From assembly GCA_026004615.1 (NCBI GenBank), contig BPJM01000001.1, forward strand, positions 569,482 to 633,481: a stretch of DNA of 64,000 bases, given 5' to 3'. This DNA is from Planctomycetota bacterium. Its GTDB lineage: Bacteria > Planctomycetota > J058 > J103. This document shows positions 49,876 to 57,915 of the stretch, in pieces; the first letter of the stretch is position 1, and each line of letters begins with the position of its first letter. The translations under genes were made by a program, and so were the position numbers. The notes beneath the pieces are model-generated. The model searched no databases. It had not been told where the DNA came from and saw only the letters and a program-made list of their open reading frames with translations.

Positions 49876-50196
49876 TCAGCTGGCGGCGCCTGCCTCCGCG
49901 GTGGCGGCGGCCCCGAGCCCGCCGCCCGCAGGCAGGATCTGCTCGACGTCGCTGTGCGGGCGCGGGATCACGTGCACGCTCACCAGCTCGCCGACGCGCC
50001 GCGCCGCGGTGGCGCCGGCGTCGGTCGCCGCCTTCACCGCGCCCACCTCCCCCCGCACCATCACCGTGACGTAGCCCCCGCCGATGATCTCCTTGCCGAT
50101 CAGGGTGACCCGCGCCGCCTTCACCATGGCGTCGGCGGCCTCGATGGCGGCCACCAGGCCGCGGGTCTCGATCATGCCCAGCGCGATCCGGCTCAT
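49876..50196 (-). CDS. BMC-H: hexameric microcompartment shell protein
   Basis: The protein has 106 residues and one BMC domain: [56 protein letters not shown] and [14 protein letters not shown]. Hexamers of this class form the facets of polyhedral microcompartments. The pore loop KEIIGGGYV is close to that of the Haliangium BMC-H and PduA (GGG). The 15-residue tail after VHVIPRPH is Gly/Ala-rich. It lies directly after the aldehyde dehydrogenase gene and 109 bp before BMC-T2. Confidence 0.93.
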   Translation of the reverse strand: MSRIALGMIETRGLVAAIEAADAMVKAARVTLIGKEIIGGGYVTVMVRGEVGAVKAATDAGATAARRVGELVSVHVIPRPHSDVEQILPAGGGLGAAATAEAGAAS

Positions 50197-50268
50197 GCTC
50201 CCATCCCTCTATCGCTCCGGTCCCAAACCTCGATCGGGTGCGCTCGCACGAGCCCGGCGCGCCGGCGC

Positions 50269-51849
50269 TCAGCGAGCCAGACCCCGCGAGACGATCTTCT
50301 CCAGCTCCTCCCGCGACAGCCGCGGCAGCGCCCCGGCGGCCGCATCCTGTCTCTGCCCGCCACCGGCCACCTTGGGGTGCAGGTACGGCCGCACCGGTCC
50401 GGGTGCCCCCTCGGCGCTCTCGACGACCCCGTAGGCACGCGCGCGGACCTCGCGGAAGTAGGCGTCGGGGTCGAAGTCCTCCCGCGTCATCTCCTCCCGC
50501 ACCCAGGCGACGCGCTTGATGTTCAGCAGGTCGCGCGGCGAGATGTTGTTCGAGGAGATGTTGTTGCCGAAGGTGCCGCAGCCCAGCGTCATCGAGGGGA
50601 ACAGCGCCGTCGCGAAGCCGACCGAGCCCTGCGAGGTCGGCGCGTTGACCAGGATGCGGCAGGCGGGCAGCAGATCCGCGAGCCGCATCACGGCCTCCTC
50701 GTCGCGGGTGTGGATGGCGAGCGTGTGCCCGTCGCCCCCGAAGCGCAGCAGCTCGTCCGCCAGCCGGGCCGCTTCCTCCAGGTCGCGCACCGTGTACAAG
50801 GCCAGGATGGGCGAGAGCTTCTCGATCGACAGCGGGTGCTCCCAGCCCACGCCGCTGTACTCGCAGATGAGCACCGTGGTGTCGTGGGGCACCTCGAAGC
50901 CGGCCATCTTGGCGATCGTGCGCGGGTACTGGCCCACGATGGCCGGGTTCTGCCGGCGGCCGCGGACGACGATCTTCTCCAGCAGCTTGATCTCCTCGGG
51001 CGAGCAGAGGTGGCAGCGCAGCCGCACCAGCTCGGAGAGCAGCTGCTCCTTGACCGGGGCCAGGCAGATGATCGACTGCTCGGAGGAGCAGATGGTGCCG
51101 TTGTCGAAGGTCTGCGAGGCCACGATCATGCGCGCGGCCAGCGGCACGTCCCCGCGCACATCGACGATGGCCGGCGGGTTGCCGGCGCCGACCCCGAGCG
51201 CCGGCTTGCCGCTGGAGTAGGCGGCCCTGACCAGCTCCATGCCGCCGGTGGCGAGGATCACCCCGGTCAGCGGATGGCTCATGAGCGCCTGGGTCGCCTC
51301 CAGCGTCACGTTGGTCAGGCACTGCACGGCGTGGCGCGGCGCGCCGGCCCGCTCGGCGGCCTCGCCGACCACGCGGCAGCTCTCCGCGATGCAGCGCACC
51401 GCCCGCGGGTGCGGCGAGACCACGATGGGATTTCTCGCCTTGAGCGCGATGATGGACTTGTAGATCGCGGTCGAGGTCGGGTTGGTGGTCGGGATGATGG
51501 CGGCGACGGTGCCCATGGGGGCGGCGATCTCGTAGACGCGGTTGTTGTCGTCGCGCCCGATCACCCCCACCGTCTTCATGTCCTTGATCGCATCCCAGAG
51601 CAGTTCGGAGGCGACCCGGTTCTTCTGGATCTTGGAGGCGACCACCCCCATGCCGGTCTCTTCGACCGCCAGCTTGGCCAGCCGCTCCGCCTCCCGCGAG
51701 CCAGCCATCGCCATCGCGCGGCAGATGGTGTCGATGCGGGACTGGGAGTAGGTGCGCAGCGCGCGCGCTGCCTCGCGCGCACGCAGCAGGCAGTCGCGCA
51801 CCTCTTGCAGCGCCTGGAGATCGCGGTCCACCGTCGAGCCGCGCTCCAC
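50269..51849 (-). CDS. Acylating-type aldehyde dehydrogenase of a microcompartment with C-terminal encapsulation peptide
   Basis: The protein has 526 residues. It belongs to the CoA-acylating aldehyde dehydrogenases of metabolosomes (PduP/EutE type), turning an aldehyde, NAD+ and CoA into acyl-CoA. Cofactor-binding segment: PMGTVAAIIPTTNPTSTAIY. The catalytic Cys is in FDNGTICSSEQS (about residue 254). The NNISSNNISPRDLLNIKRVA segment is typical. After the fold ends (about 480) a Gly/Gln-rich linker leads to LPRLSREELEKIVSRGLA, a short amphipathic helix with the pattern of encapsulation peptides. GTG at 51849 shares its first base with the stop codon of the BMC-H gene upstream, so the two are translationally coupled. 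Confidence 0.88.
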   Translation of the reverse strand: MERGSTVDRDLQALQEVRDCLLRAREAARALRTYSQSRIDTICRAMAMAGSREAERLAKLAVEETGMGVVASKIQKNRVASELLWDAIKDMKTVGVIGRDDNNRVYEIAAPMGTVAAIIPTTNPTSTAIYKSIIALKARNPIVVSPHPRAVRCIAESCRVVGEAAERAGAPRHAVQCLTNVTLEATQALMSHPLTGVILATGGMELVRAAYSSGKPALGVGAGNPPAIVDVRGDVPLAARMIVASQTFDNGTICSSEQSIICLAPVKEQLLSELVRLRCHLCSPEEIKLLEKIVVRGRRQNPAIVGQYPRTIAKMAGFEVPHDTTVLICEYSGVGWEHPLSIEKLSPILALYTVRDLEEAARLADELLRFGGDGHTLAIHTRDEEAVMRLADLLPACRILVNAPTSQGSVGFATALFPSMTLGCGTFGNNISSNNISPRDLLNIKRVAWVREEMTREDFDPDAYFREVRARAYGVVESAEGAPGPVRPYLHPKVAGGGQRQDAAAGALPRLSREELEKIVSRGLAR

Positions 51850-52175
51850 TACTCGGATTCGAGATAGGGCAGCGGACCGGTCGGTCGCAGCGGCGGCACG
51901 ATCGCCTCGACCTGCCGGTCCGGTTTCGGGATCACGTGGACGCTCACCAGGTCGCCGACCCGGTACGCCGCGGCGGCGCCGGCGTCGGTCGCGGCCTTGA
52001 CCGCCCCGGTGGTGCCCCGCACCAGCACCGTGTAGTAGCCGCCCCCGATCGCGATGCGGCCGATCAGGGTCACCGGCGCCGCCTTGATCATGGCGTCGGC
52101 CGCCTCGACCGCCGCCACCTTGCCGCGCGTCTCGATCATGCCGAGTGCGCGGCCGCCGCTGCCATCGCCCGCCAA
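51849..52175 (-). CDS. BMC-H: hexameric microcompartment shell protein (first gene of operon)
   Basis: The protein has 108 residues with a single BMC domain ([52 protein letters not shown]). It is a paralogue of the other BMC-H here but has a different pore loop ([11 protein letters not shown]) and a longer C-terminal tail ([15 protein letters not shown]). It starts with TTG at 52175 behind a strong GGGGAGGGGG site; no in-frame ATG precedes the domain. It is the first gene after the promoter at 52206-52234, and its stop codon overlaps the aldehyde dehydrogenase start by one base. Confidence 0.92.
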   Translation of the reverse strand: MAGDGSGGRALGMIETRGKVAAVEAADAMIKAAPVTLIGRIAIGGGYYTVLVRGTTGAVKAATDAGAAAAYRVGDLVSVHVIPKPDRQVEAIVPPLRPTGPLPYLESE

Positions 52176-52205
52176 GAGCTTTCCCCCTCCCCGGCGAAGG
52201 GGCGG

Positions 52206-52234
52206 ATTCTAGCAACGGGGTGCGGGGGGTGCAA
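52206..52234 (-). promoter_or_regulatory. Sigma70-type promoter of the BMC operon
   Basis: On the minus strand TTGCAC (52234-52229) and TAGAAT (52211-52206) are 17 bp apart, with about 25 bp to the TTG of the first shell gene. Both boxes match consensus closely in an otherwise G/C-only region. Confidence 0.7.
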
Positions 52235-52279
52235 GGCCGGCCCGCCGCCCAGAGCGGCAGCCCGCCGGCCGGCGCCGGC

Positions 52280-53464
52280 TCAGCGCCGCTCGCGACGGAA
52301 CCGCTCCCACAAGGGGCGGCCCTCCCAGCGCATGTCCCAGGCCGGCAGCCACTCCACCGCGGCGCGGGTGAGCCCATGGTGCTCCAGCCGCCGCTCCAGA
52401 TCCGGCATGTGGCCGGCGCCGTAAAACAGCGCGATCCTCCGGGCGTCCTCGATGCGCAGCGCCTGCAGCACCTTCTGTTCGGCGACCTGGTTGCGCCCGA
52501 GGATGATCGCGGCGTTGAACGGATCGAGCCGGGGGCCCTCCTCGGTGCCGGCCTGCCCCAGTTCCGCCATCTGCACCGCCAGCAGCTCGCCGAAGGCCTC
52601 CTTGAGCACGATCCGCAGCGGCTTGCCCGTCACCAGGCTCTCCGCCAGCGACTGCAGCGCGCGCACCACCGCCCCCTCCAGCTCCGCCCGCGCGCGCTGG
52701 TCGACCGCCTGGCGCAACAGCTCGAGCGCGTCGAAGTCCTGCTCGGCCAGCAGCCGCAGCAGCTCCTCGCCGGTCACGTCGGCGGGCTTCCACCACGAGC
52801 GCCGGTAGTCGATCCCATCCTTCTGGAACGACAGATCGAGCACCTCGCCCATGAAGCTCTGCAGCCGGCTGAGGGGATCGAGCGCCGGGACCTCGTCGGC
52901 AAACGGCGCCGGCCCCGCGGCGCCGCGCTCCAGCTCCCGGCGGCGTGCCTCCGCATCGGGCAGCTGCATGCCGGAGATGTCGGCGCTGGAGTCCGCGCCC
53001 ACGCCCTCGAACAGCACCAGGTCGTGCCCGTCGAGCCGGCGCTGCAGCTCGCGGTAGTAGGCCGGGTCCCCGATGTGCACCACCCCCACCAGGCTCACCT
53101 GCTGGCCGGTCTCGCGGTGGACCAGGGTCACGATCGCCGTCTCCAGCCGCGACCAGCCCTCGCGGTAGCGCACCAGCCGCACGTAGGCGCTCGCGGGCTC
53201 CTCCCGCTCCAGCCGCGCGATGCGGGCGCGCGCAACCGTGCGCCGCTCGCCGTCGGGCAGCTGCAGCGTCACCGGGCCGGCGCGCTCCTCCAAGACGATC
53301 TTGCCCTCGAGCCGGGTGCCGTCCTGGAGCACGACCGTGTCGGCACGGACGGGCGCGGCCGTGCCGAGCAGCGCCCAGCACGCCGCGGCGCCCGCAAGGA
53401 GCGCTCCCCACCGCTGGCCCGCGCGCCCCCAGGCGGGCCGCGACCTCCCCGCAATCCCTCGCAT
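52280..53464 (-). CDS. TraB/GumN-family protein, secreted
   Basis: The protein has 394 residues. An N-terminal signal peptide (LLAGAAACWALLGTAAPVRA) is followed by a small SH3-like stretch VVLQDGTRLEGKIVLEERAG (residues about 45-75). The TraB/PrgY/GumN domain covers about 115-394: VSLVGVVHIGDPAYYRELQR, then DLVLFEGVGADSS, and near the end RIALFYGAGHMPDLERRLEH. These are the conserved GxxH and GxGH-type blocks of the family, which includes TIKI metalloproteases. It may be a metal-dependent envelope protease, but activity in bacteria is largely unproven. Its 3' end is 104 bp before the BMC operon; a separate promoter lies in between. Confidence 0.8.
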   Translation of the reverse strand: MRGIAGRSRPAWGRAGQRWGALLAGAAACWALLGTAAPVRADTVVLQDGTRLEGKIVLEERAGPVTLQLPDGERRTVARARIARLEREEPASAYVRLVRYREGWSRLETAIVTLVHRETGQQVSLVGVVHIGDPAYYRELQRRLDGHDLVLFEGVGADSSADISGMQLPDAEARRRELERGAAGPAPFADEVPALDPLSRLQSFMGEVLDLSFQKDGIDYRRSWWKPADVTGEELLRLLAEQDFDALELLRQAVDQRARAELEGAVVRALQSLAESLVTGKPLRIVLKEAFGELLAVQMAELGQAGTEEGPRLDPFNAAIILGRNQVAEQKVLQALRIEDARRIALFYGAGHMPDLERRLEHHGLTRAAVEWLPAWDMRWEGRPLWERFRRERR

Positions 53465-53476
53465 CGATCGCTCTCC

Positions 53477-54976
53477 TCAGGCAGGTGTCGTGGGCATGGC
53501 AGCGGTGGCCGGCGGCGGGGCGAGTTCCCCCGGCGCGAGCGCGGGCGGCACCGCCGGCCCCAGCACCTCGATCCGCCCGCTCTCGCCGAGCATGCCCTCG
53601 AGCGGCCCCAGATCGCGCGGCTCGATCCGCGCCTCGATCACCGCGCCCCGCTCGTCATAGTGCTCCTCGATGACTTCCGCGTGCTGGTGCACGTACGCGA
53701 TCGCGGCGCCGGCCGCGACCGGCAGCTCGACGCGCACCCGCTGCATGCGTGCCCGCATCGCCGCGATGACGCACTCGCGCAGGATCTCCAGCCCCGCCCC
53801 TGTGCGTGCCGAGATCTCGAGCGCCCCGGGGAATCGGCGCCGCAGGTGCGCCAGGTGCATGGCGTCGGCCAGCAGATCCACCTTGTTGAAGAGCAGCAGG
53901 CGGGGCCGCTCGGCAGCGCCGATCTGCTGCAGCACCTCGAGCACCGCCTCGATGTGCCGCTCCGCCTCGGGGTGGCTCGCGTCGACCACGTGCAGCAGCA
54001 GGTCCGCCTCCTTCACCTCCGCCAGCGTCGCATGGAAGCTGGCGATCAGGTGGTGGGGGATCTTCTGGATGAAACCGACGGTGTCGGTGAGCAGCGCGCG
54101 GAACGGACGCCCCAGATCCAGCAGCGCCGTCTTGGTGTCCAGGGTGGCGAACAGCTGGTCGGCGGTCTTCTGCTCGAGCCCGCACAGCGCGTTGAGCAGG
54201 GTGGACTTGCCGGCGTTCGTGTAGCCGACCAGCGCCACGGTGAAGATCTCACCCCGTGCCTTGAGCTCGCGCTGCTTTCGCTCCTGGATTTGCTTGAGCA
54301 CGCGCCGCAGCTCGGCGATGCGCTTTTTGACCAGGCGGCGGTCGGTCTCGATCTGCGCCTCGCCCGGCCCGCGCAGCCCGATCCCGCCCCGCTGCCGCTC
54401 CAGGTGGGTCCACAGCCGCTTGAGCCGCGGCAGGGCGTATTCCAGCTGCGCCAGCTCGACCGCGGTCTTGGCCTCGCGCGAGCGCGCGTGCGCCGCGAAG
54501 ATATCGAGGATCAGCTCGGCGCGGTCGATCACCCGCCGCCCCGCCCGCTTCTCGATGTTGAACGCCTGCGAGGGCGACAGCTCGTTGTCGGCGATCAAGA
54601 GGTCGGCCGCCGTCCGCTCCGCACACTCGCGCACCGTCTCGACGAAGCCGGGACCGACGAAGGTGGAGCTGTGCGGCTGCTCGCGCCGCTGCGTGAGCTT
54701 GCTCGCCACCAGCGCACCGGCGGTCTCGGCAAGCCGCTCCAGCTCGGTCAGCGGCGCCTCGTGCGGGCTCTGCTCCTCGGGGAAGACGGCGCCGAACAGC
54801 ACCGCGCGCTCGCGGTGGGACCTCCCCTCGCGGCCGAAGGGGTCGCCGATCCGTTCGGGCTCGGTACCCGGGGGGCGCCGGTAGCGCCGGCCGTGCTCGA
54901 TGCCCAGGCGTTCCTCCCGGCTGGTGCGGCCGCGGTTCGGATCGACGTTGCGGTTCCTGAACCGGCGCAGAGGCAA
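53477..54976 (-). CDS. hflX: Ribosome-associated GTPase HflX
   Basis: The protein has 499 residues. HflX splits stalled or hibernating ribosomes. The HflX N-domain carries FGAVFPEEQSPHEAPLTELE and THSSTFVGPGFVE-like SSTFVGPGFVETVRECAERT, VIDRAELILDIFAAHARSRE and GIGLRGPGEAQIETDRRLVK, all diagnostic. The GTPase domain from about 245 has G1 GYTNAGKSTLLNAL, G3 DTVGF and G4 NKVD. A C-terminal domain of about 90 residues plus a Pro/Ala tail follows. The start is uncertain: TTG at 54976 is used, giving a charged 60-residue extension; a GTG inside ERAVLFGAVF would be the shortest alternative. The TraB-like gene follows 13 bp later. Confidence 0.9.
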   Translation of the reverse strand: MPLRRFRNRNVDPNRGRTSREERLGIEHGRRYRRPPGTEPERIGDPFGREGRSHRERAVLFGAVFPEEQSPHEAPLTELERLAETAGALVASKLTQRREQPHSSTFVGPGFVETVRECAERTAADLLIADNELSPSQAFNIEKRAGRRVIDRAELILDIFAAHARSREAKTAVELAQLEYALPRLKRLWTHLERQRGGIGLRGPGEAQIETDRRLVKKRIAELRRVLKQIQERKQRELKARGEIFTVALVGYTNAGKSTLLNALCGLEQKTADQLFATLDTKTALLDLGRPFRALLTDTVGFIQKIPHHLIASFHATLAEVKEADLLLHVVDASHPEAERHIEAVLEVLQQIGAAERPRLLLFNKVDLLADAMHLAHLRRRFPGALEISARTGAGLEILRECVIAAMRARMQRVRVELPVAAGAAIAYVHQHAEVIEEHYDERGAVIEARIEPRDLGPLEGMLGESGRIEVLGPAVPPALAPGELAPPPATAAMPTTPA

Positions 54977-55095
54977 ACCCTCCTGTTGCTCCGTCGCTTC
55001 GCTCCGTCCCTCCGCGGTGCGCTGGCAGCGCGCCCGCCGCGGCCATCATAGACCGGGTGGGCGCGGCGCTGCAATCGCTCCCGCCCGGATGCCGC

Positions 55096-57915
55096 TCAGT
55101 ATCGCCGGCCGGCGCGGCGCCGGGCGCGCGCGAGCAGCTCCTGCAGCTCGGGCGGAGAGGGTGCCGGGGCTGCCGGCGGCGGCCCGGAGACCGGCGGAGG
55201 TGCGCCCTCGCCGGGCTGGGGGGCGGCAGGAGCGGAGGGGCGCACGGGCTCCGCCGGGCGCGCGCGCCCCAGCCCGCGCAGCGCCCTGCCCGCGCGCCCC
55301 ACCGAGGCGGCCCCCGCCGCCAGCACGGCCGCGCCGCGCCGGAGCGCGCGCCGCACCGCCCCGGCCGGCAGCCGCAGCCCCAGCCGCCGCACCGCGATCT
55401 CCACGAGCAGCAGCACCAGCGCCAACAGCGCCGCCTGGGGCCACAAGGGCCGGCTCTCCAGCCCGCCCGCCGCTCCGGCGAACAGCGCCGCCGCGGGCGG
55501 CTCGAGCTGCCCCCCGCCGAGCTCGGCCAGCCGCCGCAGCATGCGCTCCCCTGCCCGCGGATCGGCCGGTGGCACGAGCTCCACCGGCACCGGCAGCGCC
55601 AGCGGCGGCAGCACCAGCGCGTGCTCCTCGCCGGCGCGCACCACCACCCGGTGCACCCCGGGCTGCGCCAGTCGGAAGCGCGCCGCGAGCCGTCCCGCGG
55701 CCTGGCGGTCCGCCACCAGCGGCTGCACGCTCCCATCCGGGGCGCGCAGCTCGAGCGCGAGCCGGCTCAGCAGCGCCTCGGCCGCCGGCTCCGCCTCCAC
55801 GCTCACCTCGACCTGTTCGCCGCGCCGGACCGCACTCGCATGCAGCGGCGCGGGCAGCCCGGGGCCGAGCAGCCAGCGCACCAGAGTCCCCATGAAGCGG
55901 CCGTACTGAGGCCAGCGGCTCAGCCCGCCGGACAGCTCGCCGTCCGCCTCGCACAACAGCGTCGCCACCCGCCCCAGGCCCCGCTGCCAGAACGCCACCA
56001 GCGGCGCGCCGATCTCGTCGGCGGTGCGGGCGCCGAGCTCCGCGCCCGGGCGCGGATAGGCCACGTTGTAGCCGCCGATCTCGGGGAACTCCGCGGGCAT
56101 CCCGGCGCCCAGGGCGGCCAGCGGCGGCAGCACCTGCACCGCCGTCGGCTCGGTGATCAAGGAGGCCTGCAGCGCCTGGATGGTCTCCTCGGCGAACACC
56201 CGCGGCAGCTCCGCGGCCTGCTCGACGAACGCGATCCGCCCGCCGCCCAGACGCGCCAGCTCGCGCAGAAACTCCGCATCGGAGTCGGTGGCGCTGCCGA
56301 GCGCGATCACCGACAGCGTGATGCCCGCGGCGCGCAGCTGCGGCACGAAACGGTCCAGATCGCCCGGCTCCTCGGCGTCCGCCGCGTCGGCGAACAGCAC
56401 GATGTGGCGCGCCTGCTGGGTGGCCTTGGCGAGCTGCGCGGCGGCCGCATGCACCCCGGTCGCGGTATAGATGCCGCCGCCCGCCGATGCGATGCCCAGG
56501 ATGCGGCGGATCACCGCTTGCCTGTCGGTCAGCTCCTCGAGCGGCACCACCAGGTGCGGCTCGGAGTCGACCGCGAGCACGCACACGCTGTCGCCCGGCC
56601 CGAGCAGCAGCACCGCCTCGACCGCCCCCCGGTTGGCCAGGTCCATCTTCGTCAGTCCGCCGCCCGCATCCGCCCCCATGGAGCCCGAGCGGTCGAGCAC
56701 CAGCGCCATGGCGGCGGAGAAGCGCCGCTGCTCGCGGCGCACCTCGAGCGAGACCGGCAGCACCTCCTCCAGCGGCGAGCGCCGGTAGCCGCCGACGCCG
56801 AACGAGGCGCGGCCGCCGGTCATGAGCAGCCCGCCGCCGAGCTCCTCCACGTAGCGGCGCAGCGCCTGGAGCCCGCCCGGCGCCAGGTCGCCCGCCGGCA
56901 CGTTCTCCAGCACCACCGCGCGGTAGCCCTCCAGGCGCTCCAGCGACAGCGGAGCGCGCTCGGCGGGCAGGCACTGCACCTGCAGCCCGGCGAGCGCGAG
57001 CGAGCGCGTCAGCCGGTCCTGCCGCCCGCCGGGCGTGATGCACAACAGCCGCGGCGCGCCCACGGCGAGCACCGCCGTCTCGGCCCGGTTGTTCTCGGGG
57101 ATCCGGTCCTCGATCCCCACCACCTCCACCCGATAGCGGTACAGCCCCGGCTCGGGCAGCCGGTCGCGGAACACGATCCGGTTGCGGCCGGGCAACAGCG
57201 CCTGCTCGCCCTCGGCGATCACGGTCTGCTCGCGCAGGACCCGGATGCGGGCTGCGGGGTGCGCGGTGTCGGCGTGCACCCAGAGCGGCACCAGGAACGG
57301 CTCTCCCGCCGCGACCTCGGCCGGTGCCGCGACCTCCTCGATCCACAGGTCGGCGGCCCCGGGCCGGCGCAGCACGAACGCGTCGATGCGCACGCCGCGC
57401 TCGCGCGCCAGCAGCGCCGCCGGCTCGGCCTCGCCCGCGTTCGCCTCGCCGTCGGAGACCAGCACGAGCGAGCCGGGCCGGCCCTCGGGGATCAGGCTCA
57501 GGCCGGCGCGGATGGCGGCCCCGAGGTCGGTGGCATCCGGATCGGGGCTCTGGCGCGGCGGGTGGTAGGCGAAGTCGCTGCGGGGCGAGAGCTCGACCCT
57601 GGCCTCGCGGCCGAACACCACCATCCCGATCCGGTCGTGCGGGCCGCGGGCCCGCTCGGCCAGCGCGGCGATCTCGGCGAGCCGCTGCTCGTGCGCGGTG
57701 CCGGCCGAGCGCGAGCGGTCGATGAGCAGGATCAGGTCCCGCCCCGGCGCGCCGCGCTGCCAGCGCGGACCCGCCAGGAGCAGCACCAGCACCGCCAGCA
57801 GCAGGGCGCGCAGCACGCGCACGCCCGCACGGCCGCCGCCCAGCCCCCAGCGCCAGACCGCCCAGCCGAGCGGCAGCGCGAGCAGCAGCGCCTCCGGCCG
57901 TTCGAGCGCGATCAT
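55096..57915 (-). CDS. Membrane protein with VWA and glutamine-amidotransferase-like domains (BatB/YegR-like)
   Basis: The protein has 939 residues. Two N-terminal helices (ALLLALPLGWAVWRWG and RALLLAVLVLLLAGP) are followed by a first VWA-like domain (DLILLIDRSRSAG with a DxSxS variant; SLVLVSDGEANAG). At about 260-380 there is a beta-domain and a GATase1-like segment (RAVVLENVPAGDL, then EELGGGLLMTGG). A second VWA domain with intact metal site (MALVLDRSGSMGAD, IVLFADAADAEE) covers about 390-560. One C-terminal helix (LLALVLLLVEIAVRRLGL) and a Pro-rich tail end the protein. The ATG overlaps the upstream stop (ATGA). Genes like this follow BatA in Planctomycetota. Function is unproven; a cell-envelope stress role is supposed for the operon. 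Confidence 0.82.
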   Translation of the reverse strand: MIALERPEALLLALPLGWAVWRWGLGGGRAGVRVLRALLLAVLVLLLAGPRWQRGAPGRDLILLIDRSRSAGTAHEQRLAEIAALAERARGPHDRIGMVVFGREARVELSPRSDFAYHPPRQSPDPDATDLGAAIRAGLSLIPEGRPGSLVLVSDGEANAGEAEPAALLARERGVRIDAFVLRRPGAADLWIEEVAAPAEVAAGEPFLVPLWVHADTAHPAARIRVLREQTVIAEGEQALLPGRNRIVFRDRLPEPGLYRYRVEVVGIEDRIPENNRAETAVLAVGAPRLLCITPGGRQDRLTRSLALAGLQVQCLPAERAPLSLERLEGYRAVVLENVPAGDLAPGGLQALRRYVEELGGGLLMTGGRASFGVGGYRRSPLEEVLPVSLEVRREQRRFSAAMALVLDRSGSMGADAGGGLTKMDLANRGAVEAVLLLGPGDSVCVLAVDSEPHLVVPLEELTDRQAVIRRILGIASAGGGIYTATGVHAAAAQLAKATQQARHIVLFADAADAEEPGDLDRFVPQLRAAGITLSVIALGSATDSDAEFLRELARLGGGRIAFVEQAAELPRVFAEETIQALQASLITEPTAVQVLPPLAALGAGMPAEFPEIGGYNVAYPRPGAELGARTADEIGAPLVAFWQRGLGRVATLLCEADGELSGGLSRWPQYGRFMGTLVRWLLGPGLPAPLHASAVRRGEQVEVSVEAEPAAEALLSRLALELRAPDGSVQPLVADRQAAGRLAARFRLAQPGVHRVVVRAGEEHALVLPPLALPVPVELVPPADPRAGERMLRRLAELGGGQLEPPAAALFAGAAGGLESRPLWPQAALLALVLLLVEIAVRRLGLRLPAGAVRRALRRGAAVLAAGAASVGRAGRALRGLGRARPAEPVRPSAPAAPQPGEGAPPPVSGPPPAAPAPSPPELQELLARARRRAGRRY

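Noticed and set aside
46354..52175. A standard PDU or EUT operon
   Set aside because: No diol dehydratase, ethanolamine lyase, PduL, alcohol dehydrogenase or BMC-P is encoded between the shell genes.
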